A program made the position numbers and the translations under genes. Below, piece after piece: positions 37,560-48,055 of a DNA stretch of 64,000 bases. Origin of the DNA: Gammaproteobacteria bacterium (GTDB taxonomy: Bacteria; Pseudomonadota; Gammaproteobacteria; Steroidobacterales; Steroidobacteraceae); assembly GCA_025357915.1 (NCBI GenBank), contig JANYLH010000016.1:1-64000 (forward strand), read 5' to 3'. Within the stretch, counting starts at the first letter, position 1, and every line of letters starts with the position of its first letter. A model generated the notes under the pieces. The model was not told the origin of the DNA. It saw only the letters and a program-made list of their open reading frames with translations, and made no database searches.

Positions 37560-39326
37560 TCAGTGTCCGGTGGGTGGCTCGTGCTCGCGGTGGTAGCGGT
37601 GGATCGTCCATAGATAGCTTTCCATGAGCGAGTCCTTGCCGAGGCTCACCAGCACGTCGTTGCGACGGCCCGACGTCGCCAGGCGCCCGAGTTCGAGGCG
37701 GGCGTGGGCGAAGTGCCGCAGCTGGTTGCGGTATTGCCACAGCAGTTCGCGCGTCGCCATTTTGTCCTGGTGCAGTTCCCATACGCCGAGCAGCACGGCC
37801 AGGAACCCCATGCAAAAGGTCAGCAGGTTTTTCAGTGAGACGCCAAAGCCGATGGTGGCATGCTGCAGCGAATCTCCGAACAGGAACAGCGTCACGATCA
37901 CCAGCACTATGACGGCGAACAGCGTGTTGCGGAGCAACTTGACGCGGCCGCTGCTCTTTTCGAGCGCCGCCACCTTGGCGGTGAAATAGCGGTGCTGGCT
38001 TTCGATCCAGTATTTCTCGACGCAGCGTGAGCGACGGCTGTCGGGATCGACGTGCGTCGCGGCGTGCACGTCCGGCACCTCCACGTCCGCCAGCACGTAG
38101 CTGATCCAGCTGAAACCGCGGAAGCGATCAATGCCTGACAGCGACAGCACTTCCGCGGCATCCACGCGGTGATCGACTCCGGCCAACCGCAGGTAGAATT
38201 TCACGCGCATGGTTTCGGCGAGCGCGCGATACGTCAGGTGCTTGGCGAACCAGTGACGGTTGCGCAGCACGTAGTACAGGCCCAGGCTCGTCAGCAGCAC
38301 CACCAGGTACGCGATCAGCACCAGTTTTGACTCGGTGAGCTTCTCGTAGATCAGGTAGGCGAGGCCCATGGTAAAGGCCATCACGCCGAACAGCTTGAAC
38401 AGCAGGTCCGAGCGCTGCTGATAGTAGACCGCGAGGGCATCGGCCTTGCCGTACTGCGCGTCGATGTCCTCGAGCATCAGCCGCGGGTCGCGCGGCGCAT
38501 CAGCCGGGAGCGCCGCGAGCAGCGACTCCGGGGTACCAAGGCTCCCCTCGTCCAGCATTTCACGATATTCGCGGTTGTAGCGGTTCAGTTCGGCCAGCTG
38601 GTGCGCCAGCGGCGCTGGCATGGTCTGCTGCATCTGCAGCACGTTATCGCCCACGCCCCGCAGGTAACCCGGCTGCCGGAGCGCCGCCGCCGGACCTTCG
38701 GCGCCGCGCACAGCGGGCGTCCAGTAGACCAGGGGTTCGGCGCTGTCGAGGTCCTCGACCGAGTCGACCAGCGAGATGTTGTCGGTCACCTGGTTGAGAT
38801 CCGAACGGACACCCAGATAGCGCAACACCGTGTCGGCCGTGCCGCCAGGGAGCCGTGAGGGACTCCCGTCCCACAGGGCCAGCAACAGGCTGCTGCGCCG
38901 GATCAGCGTCTCGGTCAGGTTGGCGTACAACGCATCGCGTCGCGCCTCCGCGCCGGTCAGTGTGTCCACATGCCGGGGCGGGCGCAGCTCCGTGCAGCGC
39001 ACTTCGGCGCGAGCCAGCAGATCGCGCAGCAGCGGGAGCGTGGTCGCATCGAAATCCGCGGCGTACTGTTCCAGGGGCATGGGCAGCACGGCCTCGACGC
39101 TCACGCCCAGATCGAGCACGGTCTGCGCCACCAGCAGGTCCGCGCCCTCGGCCATGCCCACCATGACGCGCAACTCGGTATCCGGCAGGCGTTGGCGGAT
39201 TTCACGCACGAAGGCCCCGACTGCCTCGCGCAAGCGCCCGAGATCCGCCGGATTCAGATCGCGGTGGCCCGAGACGCCGACGATGAACGGGGAATTGCCG
39301 CTGGCGGCTTTGGTGACTATGCCCAC
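37560..39326 (-). CDS. SLOG-like nucleotide-binding domain plus 4-TM (SLATT-like) protein, function unknown
   Basis: N-terminal Rossmann-like FIVGVSGHRDLNPADLGRLREAV...VMVGMAEGADLLVAQTVLDLGVSVEAVLPMP...SSLLLALWDG...GGTADTVLRYL; C-terminal half has two TM pairs. Start at GTG 39326 avoids overlap with the divergent gene. Confidence 0.75.
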   Translation of the reverse strand: MGIVTKAASGNSPFIVGVSGHRDLNPADLGRLREAVGAFVREIRQRLPDTELRVMVGMAEGADLLVAQTVLDLGVSVEAVLPMPLEQYAADFDATTLPLLRDLLARAEVRCTELRPPRHVDTLTGAEARRDALYANLTETLIRRSSLLLALWDGSPSRLPGGTADTVLRYLGVRSDLNQVTDNISLVDSVEDLDSAEPLVYWTPAVRGAEGPAAALRQPGYLRGVGDNVLQMQQTMPAPLAHQLAELNRYNREYREMLDEGSLGTPESLLAALPADAPRDPRLMLEDIDAQYGKADALAVYYQQRSDLLFKLFGVMAFTMGLAYLIYEKLTESKLVLIAYLVVLLTSLGLYYVLRNRHWFAKHLTYRALAETMRVKFYLRLAGVDHRVDAAEVLSLSGIDRFRGFSWISYVLADVEVPDVHAATHVDPDSRRSRCVEKYWIESQHRYFTAKVAALEKSSGRVKLLRNTLFAVIVLVIVTLFLFGDSLQHATIGFGVSLKNLLTFCMGFLAVLLGVWELHQDKMATRELLWQYRNQLRHFAHARLELGRLATSGRRNDVLVSLGKDSLMESYLWTIHRYHREHEPPTGH

Positions 39327-39374
39327 CTTGTCGATTGTAATACAGTCGAGCGCCGCTGAACGGCTCGAGAAACC

Positions 39375-40253
39375 ATGGGCGCCAACAAGAATCTTCCCGG
39401 CATCATCGCCATGGTAGCGGCCGCGGCGCTGTTCACGGTGATGGACGCCGGTATGAAACTGCTGGCGGAACACTATTCGCCGATGCAGGTGACGGCGCTG
39501 CGGAGCCTGGCCTCGCTCCCGCTGGTCTACGTCTACGTTGCCTGGCGCAGCTCATTCGCCGCCATGCTGCGCGTGCGCTGGCCGTTGCACATGCTGCGCG
39601 GCGCGCTGGCGGTCGTCATGCTCTACACATTCGTGTACGGGTTGCGACAGCTGCCGATGACCGAGACCTACACGATCTTTTATGTGGCACCGCTCCTCAT
39701 CACCGCGCTGTCGGTGCCCTTGCTCGGCGAACGCGTCGGCGCGGCGCGCTGGCTGGCCATCGTCATCGGTCTCGCAGGCGTGTTGATCGTGCTGCGGCCC
39801 ACGGGTGCGGGCGTATTCACGCTCGCCGGACTCGCCGTCGTGGCCTCGGCGGTCTGCTACACGATCTCGGCGATTGCGGTGCGCATACTCGGGCGCACCG
39901 ATTCGATGGAGAGCCTGATGTTCTGGCTGATTTCGATGCTGGCGTTCGGCTCGGCCGCCCTGGCATGGCCGCATTGGCAAACGGTACGCCCGCAGGACGC
40001 GTGGCTCATCACCGGGGTCGGTATCACGGGATTCTGCGGCCAGTGGGGCATAACCTACGCCTTCAGGCATGGCGAAGTCTCGGCGATCGCGCCGTTCGAA
40101 TACACCTCGATCGTGTGGACCCTCGGGCTAGACCGGCTGCTGTGGCAAACCGTTCCTGACCACTACACGCTGCTCGGCGCGGCGATCATCATCGGGGCGG
40201 GCGTATTCCTGGTGCGACGCGAACGGCTCCACATCGAGGCCGAGCACCCTTAG
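39375..40253 (+). CDS. DMT/EamA family transporter
   Basis: 10-TM-like; MVAAAALFTVMDAGMKLLAEHYSPMQVTALRSLASLP; ERVGAARWLAIVIGLAGVLIVLRP. Confidence 0.92.
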   Translation: MGANKNLPGIIAMVAAAALFTVMDAGMKLLAEHYSPMQVTALRSLASLPLVYVYVAWRSSFAAMLRVRWPLHMLRGALAVVMLYTFVYGLRQLPMTETYTIFYVAPLLITALSVPLLGERVGAARWLAIVIGLAGVLIVLRPTGAGVFTLAGLAVVASAVCYTISAIAVRILGRTDSMESLMFWLISMLAFGSAALAWPHWQTVRPQDAWLITGVGITGFCGQWGITYAFRHGEVSAIAPFEYTSIVWTLGLDRLLWQTVPDHYTLLGAAIIIGAGVFLVRRERLHIEAEHP

Positions 40254-41122
40254 GGCCTGTCAGCACCCAAGGCGCGGCCGCGTTTCGACGCCAGTATCCC
40301 ATCGCCAGAGAATTCCGCCGCAAACCCGGCACGGCGCAGGCGGGCCGCCACTTCGCTCGCCAGCTTGCGAGCGCGGCTCACGCTGTTGGGCGCGCCGGTG
40401 TAGTGAAACAGGCTCCCGCCCTGCCTGAGCACCCGCGCCAGCTGGTCGTAGAATTGCTGCGAGTAAAGTTCACCGGCAATGCCAAAGCGCGGCGGGTCGT
40501 GCAGGATGGCATCGATCGAACCGTCGGGGATGCGCACAATCTCCGCGGTGATATCACCCACGGTCAGCTGCAGCGCGGTGCCCGTGGCAGGCGCCCAGGG
40601 ACTGTCGGGCGACCAGGGGTTGAGGCTGCGCAGCCAGAGCACGGCCACGTTCTTTTCATAGGAGAGGACGCGCGCGGCTCCGCCCTGCAGGCACCAGGCA
40701 GCGAAATAGCCCAGCCCGCCGCAAGTGTCGAGAATCACCTTGCCGCGCGGCCGGATCAGGGCAACCTTGCGTTCGGCATCTGCGTACGGCGAAACTCTTG
40801 CGGTCGGCAGCATCTTGATGCCGTCGATCTCGAAAGTGGGCGGGCCCCACGCCGTCGGCACGAGTTTGAAGAGCGCGCTCGTGTAGCGCGCTGCCGGATC
40901 GAAACCGGCGCCGGTCCAGTAATAGACCGTGCGCGGCTTGCACACTTCAGGATAGGGGAAGGCGCGCGCTTCCCAGGTCCACTCGCGCTCGCCAATGGCG
41001 ACAACGCTGCGCGAGCGACCGAGGTCGAGCGTGCATTCCGCGCGGGCGACACCGGCTCGACGGGCAGCGAGCAGGGTGTCGAGCTCGCTGCTGGTCAGGA
41101 GCGGCGTCGGGCTCATGCGCAC
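40250..41122 (-). CDS. SAM-dependent methyltransferase resembling COG2521 (predicted archaeal methyltransferase)
   Basis: VILDTCGGLGYFAAWCLQGGAARVLSYEKNVAVLWLRSLNPWS; AILHDPPRFGIAGELYSQQFYDQLARVLRQGGSLFHYTG. Confidence 0.78.
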   Translation of the reverse strand: MRMSPTPLLTSSELDTLLAARRAGVARAECTLDLGRSRSVVAIGEREWTWEARAFPYPEVCKPRTVYYWTGAGFDPAARYTSALFKLVPTAWGPPTFEIDGIKMLPTARVSPYADAERKVALIRPRGKVILDTCGGLGYFAAWCLQGGAARVLSYEKNVAVLWLRSLNPWSPDSPWAPATGTALQLTVGDITAEIVRIPDGSIDAILHDPPRFGIAGELYSQQFYDQLARVLRQGGSLFHYTGAPNSVSRARKLASEVAARLRRAGFAAEFSGDGILASKRGRALGADRP

Positions 41123-41874
41123 AACGCCGCGATTTCACGCTCGCTCAGCAGGCGCCACCCGCCCTGTGGCAGCTCACCCAGCGGCAAGGCGCCAATGCGC
41201 ACACGCACCAGACGCAGAACGGAGACGTCAAATGCGCCCAACAAGCGGCGGATCTGCCGGTTGCGGCCCTCGTCGAGCACGATCTCCAGCCACGCATGCC
41301 GCGCACCACTGCGCAGGCAACGCGCGGATCTGGCGCCGAGGCGCTCACCCTCGAGCACCACGCCCCGCGCCAGTTTCTGCAGCAGCGCGGCCGAGGGCAG
41401 CTGGTCGATCTGCACGTGGTAGGTCTTGTCCGGCCCGCTACCGGGATTGGCGAGGCGCGCTGCCCAGGCCGGATCGTTGCTGAACAGCAGCAGCCCCTCG
41501 CTGGCCTTGTCGAGCCGCCCCACCGGCGCCAGCCACGGCAGATCGGCACCGGCGAAACACTGATAAACCGTCGCCCGCCCCTGCTCATCGCTCGTAGTCG
41601 TCACCAGTCCGCGCGGTTTGTTCAGCATCAGCACGACGCGGGTGGCCGCGGCCGTGCTCTGCCCGTCGATCGTGACGCGATCCACTCCCTGCCGCACCGG
41701 AAATTCGGCGTCGCGCACCACGCGGCCGTTCACCTGCACGCGCCCGGCGCGTACCCAGGCGGCAGCCGTGGTGCGCGAGGCCATGCCCATTTTTGATATC
41801 ACGCGCGCCACGCCGTGGCGCGCGACGCCGGCCACACGCCGTACGCCGGATCCAGACAAGCGAGTGCCGCACAA
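41113..41874 (-). CDS. RsuA/RluB/E/F-family pseudouridine synthase
   Basis: S4-like N-terminus (AAAWVRAGRVQVNGRVVRDAEFPV); LMLNKPRGLVTTT; PVGRLDKASEGLLLFSND; EGRNRQIRRLLGAF. True start may be internal. Confidence 0.92.
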   Translation of the reverse strand: MCGTRLSGSGVRRVAGVARHGVARVISKMGMASRTTAAAWVRAGRVQVNGRVVRDAEFPVRQGVDRVTIDGQSTAAATRVVLMLNKPRGLVTTTSDEQGRATVYQCFAGADLPWLAPVGRLDKASEGLLLFSNDPAWAARLANPGSGPDKTYHVQIDQLPSAALLQKLARGVVLEGERLGARSARCLRSGARHAWLEIVLDEGRNRQIRRLLGAFDVSVLRLVRVRIGALPLGELPQGGWRLLSEREIAALCA

Positions 41875-41885
41875 CGCTGCCGGCC

Positions 41886-42497
41886 TCAGGCCTGGAGCCG
41901 CTGCAACTGCGCTTCGAGCTCGGCAATGCGGCTATCACGCTCTGCGAGCGCCGCCGTAACATCCGCCGCCTCGAAGCGCTGCGGAATATGCTGCGGGCAG
42001 TTGCTGTCCCAGGCGCTGATGGCAAACACGATCGCCTGCTCGCCGCGCGCCTTGTAGCCTGGCGGCATCAAACTGGCGAGCAATTGCCCATCGCCCTCCA
42101 CCACCCGCGCGTTGCCCCAGATCTTGATGCGCCGGCGGTGCGCATAATCCATCAGGAACAGGTGCGCCTTGGGGTTCTCACTGAGATTGCCGGTGGTGAT
42201 GAACTGCCGGTTGCCCACGAAATCGGCGAAGCCGAGCGTGCGCTCGTCGATGACTTTGAGGAAACCGGGCGGCCCGCCGCGATGCTGGATGTAGGGCTGG
42301 CCCGCCGCGTTTGCGCTCGCCAGGTACACGCTGGTCTGCGCGCCAATGAACTCCGCCAGTTCGGGCGTGACCGTGGTTTCCCAGGAACCGCCCTGCTCCA
42401 TGCGCTCGTAGGAGCGGCGCGAACCCTTGCGCGCCTGCACCGCCTTGACGGTCGGCGTGAACGCCACGTCGCTCGCATAGCCGGCGGCCTGCTCCAT
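41886..42497 (-). CDS. Pyridoxamine 5'-phosphate oxidase family (FMN-binding split barrel) protein
   Basis: VYLASANAAGQPYIQHRGGPPGFLKVIDERTLGFADFVGNRQFITTGNLSENPKAHLFLMDY. Confidence 0.9.
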   Translation of the reverse strand: MEQAAGYASDVAFTPTVKAVQARKGSRRSYERMEQGGSWETTVTPELAEFIGAQTSVYLASANAAGQPYIQHRGGPPGFLKVIDERTLGFADFVGNRQFITTGNLSENPKAHLFLMDYAHRRRIKIWGNARVVEGDGQLLASLMPPGYKARGEQAIVFAISAWDSNCPQHIPQRFEAADVTAALAERDSRIAELEAQLQRLQA

Positions 42498-42509
42498 GGC
42501 GACGTTCCC

Positions 42510-42974
42510 CTAGAAGCCCAGGTCGCTGAGCGCGGGATGATCGGCCGGGCGCGGGCCCGCCGCCCAGTGATACCTGCGCTCGGCGGCCGTAATCGGCGCG
42601 TCATTGATGCTCGCGATGCGCAGGCGCATCAGCCCCTGCTCATCGAACTCCCAGTTCTCGTTGCCGTAGCTGCGGAACCACTGGCCGCTGTCGTCATGCC
42701 ATTCGTAGGCGAACCGCACCGCGATGCGATTCTCGCCAAACGCCCACAATTCCTTGATCAGCCGGTAGTCGACCTCGCGCGCCCACTTGCGCCGCAGGAA
42801 AGCCTCGATCGCCTCGCGCCCCTGGAGGAACTCCGAGCGATTCCGCCAGCGCGAATCGCTCGTGTAGGCCAGCGCCACCCGGGCCGGATCCCGGGTGTTC
42901 CAGCCGTCCTCGGCCATGCGCACCTTCTGCGCGGCGGTCTCGGGTGTAAACGGCGGTAGCGGTGGTCTGCTCAT
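42510..42974 (-). CDS. DUF1348 / NTF2-like family protein
   Basis: [67 protein letters not shown]. Confidence 0.9.
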   Translation of the reverse strand: MSRPPLPPFTPETAAQKVRMAEDGWNTRDPARVALAYTSDSRWRNRSEFLQGREAIEAFLRRKWAREVDYRLIKELWAFGENRIAVRFAYEWHDDSGQWFRSYGNENWEFDEQGLMRLRIASINDAPITAAERRYHWAAGPRPADHPALSDLGF

Positions 42975-43010
42975 GAGTCACTCCGGTTCTGCTGGCAACG
43001 AGTCTTCGCC

Positions 43011-43562
43011 TCAGGCGGCCTTGCGTGCGTGGACGACCGGGAAATCGATGACGGTCTGCGCGACGCTGTTAATGTAATTGGTCCAGGTGTTGAGCGCGAC
43101 ATGCTGCACGATCTCGACGATCTGCGCCTCGTCGTAGTCGGCTGCACGCACCTTGCCCACCTCTTCATCGCTCACGTGGCCACGCTGGCTGATCACCTGC
43201 ACAGCAAAGCGGACGGCGGCATCCGCCCTGGCGTCGTGCGAGCCGCCCGCGCGGTTCGCGGCAATCTCGAGCTCGTCGAGCTTCGCCAGGTTCTTGCCCA
43301 GATAGCTGTGGGCCGACAGACAATAGTCGCAACCGTTGAACTCGGCTACCGCCAGCGCGATGCGCTCACGCGTGGCCGCCGGCAGCGCGCCCTTGGCCAA
43401 CGCACCGGACAGGCCGAGGTAACCCTCGAGGGCCGCCGGGCTGTTGGCAACCATGCGGAACAGGTTGGGCACGAGGCCGAGCTGCTTGTTGACGGCCTCG
43501 AGCAGGGGGCGCGAAGCCGCCGGGGCGGCGGCGATATTGGCGGGAGTCGAAATGCGGGACAT
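43011..43562 (-). CDS. Carboxymuconolactone decarboxylase / AhpD-like family protein
   Basis: LPAATRERIALAVAEFNGCDYCLSAHSYLGKNLAKL (CxxC...H alkylhydroperoxidase core). Confidence 0.93.
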   Translation of the reverse strand: MSRISTPANIAAAPAASRPLLEAVNKQLGLVPNLFRMVANSPAALEGYLGLSGALAKGALPAATRERIALAVAEFNGCDYCLSAHSYLGKNLAKLDELEIAANRAGGSHDARADAAVRFAVQVISQRGHVSDEEVGKVRAADYDEAQIVEIVQHVALNTWTNYINSVAQTVIDFPVVHARKAA

Positions 43563-43670
43563 GGTCGTTCTCCTTGGGAGCCGGTTCGGAATGGGCCGGT
43601 ATTGGCGCCATGGGTGCCAAGATAAAGCCTTCCGTTTTGTGAAACTAGACTCCATAATTGAGATATATCT

Positions 43671-43685
43671 TTCCATTTTTCGGAA
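43671..43685. promoter_or_regulatory. Putative LysR-type operator (T-N11-A dyad)
   Basis: TTCCATTTTTCGGAA: TTCC/GGAA dyad containing TCC-N7-GGA, just before the LysR start codon; related 15-mer TTCCGTTTTGTGAAA at 43630-43644. Confidence 0.45.
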
Positions 43686-43690
43686 TAATT

Positions 43691-44584
43691 ATGGATCGGC
43701 TGGCGGCCATGTCGGTATTTGTGGCAGTGGTGGAGGCAGGCAGCTTTTCCGGCGCCGCGCGGCAACTGCGCATGCCGGTGCCGACCGTCAGCCGCAAGGT
43801 ATCGGAACTCGAAGCGCAGCTCACCGCGCGGCTCCTGACGCGCTCGACCCGCAAGCTCGCCCTGACCGAGGCCGGCACGGCCTACCTCGCTGCCTGCAAA
43901 CGCATCCTCGAGGATGTGACGGCGGCGGAACGCGGTGCTGCGGGCGAGTACCAGGCGCCCCGCGGCGAACTTGCGATCACCGCACCGATCGTCTTCGGCC
44001 GGCTGCACGTCGTGCCCGTCGTTGCGGAGTTCCTCGAGCTCTACCCGGAGGTGAACGTGCAGCTCACGCTGGTGGACCGCCCGCTCCACCTGCTCGATGA
44101 ACACCTCGATCTCGCCGTCCGCGTGGGCGAGCTGCCCGACAGCACGCTGGTGGCGACGCGCATCGGCCTGCTGCGCAAGGTCGTATGCGCGAGCCCTGGT
44201 TACCTGGCGAAGTACGGCACACCCCGGACACCGCAGGAACTCACGAACCATCAGTGCGTCAATTTTGCCGGGCTGACCGGCCCGGAGGGCTGGAGCTTCG
44301 GCGTGGGCCGCGACCAGGAGCCCATCCGCATCCGCGCACGGCTCGTGGTCAATACCGCGGAGGCGGCGCTCGACGCGGCCATCGCGGGCGTCGGGCTCAC
44401 GCGCGTACTGTCCTATCAGGCCGCCCCGGCGGCCAAAGCAGGCGCGCTGGTCGTGGTGCTGAAGAAATACCAGCCGGCGCCGCTCCCGGTCAGCCTGGTC
44501 TACACACGCCAGCCGCTGCTGCCGCAGAAGCTGCGCGCCTTCCTCGACTACGCTGCACCGCGCCTGAAAGCCCGCTTGGCCTAG
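43691..44584 (+). CDS. LysR family transcriptional regulator
   Basis: MDRLAAMSVFVAVVEAGSFSGAARQLRMPVPTVSRKVSELEAQLTARLLTRSTRKLALTEAG HTH. Confidence 0.95.
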   Translation: MDRLAAMSVFVAVVEAGSFSGAARQLRMPVPTVSRKVSELEAQLTARLLTRSTRKLALTEAGTAYLAACKRILEDVTAAERGAAGEYQAPRGELAITAPIVFGRLHVVPVVAEFLELYPEVNVQLTLVDRPLHLLDEHLDLAVRVGELPDSTLVATRIGLLRKVVCASPGYLAKYGTPRTPQELTNHQCVNFAGLTGPEGWSFGVGRDQEPIRIRARLVVNTAEAALDAAIAGVGLTRVLSYQAAPAAKAGALVVVLKKYQPAPLPVSLVYTRQPLLPQKLRAFLDYAAPRLKARLA

Positions 44585-44635
44585 CCTGGGCTCGCCGCTT
44601 CATACACAATCGGCCGTCCACCGGAGCCAGTGAAC

Positions 44636-45103
44636 ATGAAAATCCTTTACGCCATGAACCGTCTGCACGCGGAGCTCAGCCGCGCCCTCGATATCCTTCA
44701 GCCGCTGGTACTGCTGGCCACGCGTTGCTACGTGGGCTGGCAGTTCACGAAGTCCGGCTGGCTCAAGTTCGCGTCCTGGCAGACGACACTCGGCCTGTTC
44801 CGCGATGAGTACCACGTGCCGCTATTGCCACCCGACGTGGCGGCGGTCATGGGCACCTGCGGCGAGCTGGGTTTCCCTATCCTGCTCTACCTCGGGCTGT
44901 TCGGCCGGCTTGGTGCGCTGGGCACCTTCCTTGTCAACGCGATGGCGGTGATTTCCTACCGGCAGGTGCTGCTCACGGAAGGTTTCGAAGCTGCCCTTGG
45001 CCAACACATTCTGTGGGGCTTCATGCTGCTGGTTCTGATCGTATTTGGGCCGGGAAGGATTTCACTCGACGCCTGGCTGGAGCGACGCGCGGCGGCGAGC
45101 TAG
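44636..45103 (+). CDS. DoxX family membrane protein
   Basis: PLVLLATRCYVGWQFTKSGWLKFASWQTTLGLFRDEYHVPLLPPDVAAVMGTCGELGFPILLYLGL. Confidence 0.9.
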   Translation: MKILYAMNRLHAELSRALDILQPLVLLATRCYVGWQFTKSGWLKFASWQTTLGLFRDEYHVPLLPPDVAAVMGTCGELGFPILLYLGLFGRLGALGTFLVNAMAVISYRQVLLTEGFEAALGQHILWGFMLLVLIVFGPGRISLDAWLERRAAAS

Positions 45104-45201
45104 AGCCCGCGCCAGCGACGAGATCCCCTGTGGTATATTGCGCGCCGCTGCGCTCCGGCCCCTATAAAAGGGCTTAGCGGCGGGCCCAAATAATTCAGAA
45201 C

Positions 45202-47289
<2,088 letters not shown>

Positions 47290-47290
47290 A

Positions 47291-48055
47291 TCAGCCGGTG
47301 ATATGCGCCAGCGCCTCGGCAAAGGCGAGCCACGGCGCCGTGCCGGCCACCACGACGCGCAGCAGGATCACTGCGGTCATGATCGCGCCGCCGATCAGCC
47401 AGGCCGGATGGGGTTTGCCGCGCGTGCGCCAATCGTAGACCATGCCCGCGACGATCAGCAGCTCGAGGATCAGGCCCGGTGCCACGGTGAAGGCAAGCGG
47501 TGGCGGCGCACCGAGGCCAGGCCGCAGGCCCGGGCCCCCGCCCGTGATCAATACGAAGAACACCCGGGCCACGGCCGCCTGCAGCACCGAAATCGTGGCC
47601 AGCAGCATGAGCCGCTTGTGCCACTCCGGGCGGCGGATGTTGGCGATGGCGGCGATCACGAAGCCCGCGAACAGGCAGATGGCGCTGACCGGCACGATTG
47701 CGAAGGCGCGCGAGCGATCGCCGTAGCCGGCTGCGAGCCCGTGGTCGAGCGAATGAATCGCGGCCGCCAGGCCGAACAGCACCATCGCGGTGGCGAGCGA
47801 TATGCCCGCCAGGCCAAAGGCGCGATGCGAGGCCTTGCGCCCCTTGGCGACGAATAACGCCTGTGTGAGCAGTAGCAGCGTCCAGGCGGAGAACAGCGCG
47901 CCGTGAATGTGCAGCAGCGGCGGCCCGACGAAGGTGCCCGGGCCCAGCTGCAACCAGTAAGTGGGTGCGAAGCCGCCGAAGGCGATCAGGACGCAGATCG
48001 CGGCCATCCAGACATAGAAGTGGCTCGCCGCCGGCGGCACGGAGGGCGTGGTCAC
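47291..48055 (-). CDS. Multi-TM membrane protein of unknown function
   Basis: Several hydrophobic helices; HIHGALFSAWTLLLLTQALFV...HRAFGLAGISLATAMVLFG; conserved His in TM segments. Confidence 0.8.
   Translation of the reverse strand: MTTPSVPPAASHFYVWMAAICVLIAFGGFAPTYWLQLGPGTFVGPPLLHIHGALFSAWTLLLLTQALFVAKGRKASHRAFGLAGISLATAMVLFGLAAAIHSLDHGLAAGYGDRSRAFAIVPVSAICLFAGFVIAAIANIRRPEWHKRLMLLATISVLQAAVARVFFVLITGGGPGLRPGLGAPPPLAFTVAPGLILELLIVAGMVYDWRTRGKPHPAWLIGGAIMTAVILLRVVVAGTAPWLAFAEALAHITG

Noticed and set aside
45155-45180. CCCCTATAAAAGGGC upstream of hppA as a terminator or regulatory hairpin
   Set aside because: Only a 4-bp stem and no T-run; too weak to call.
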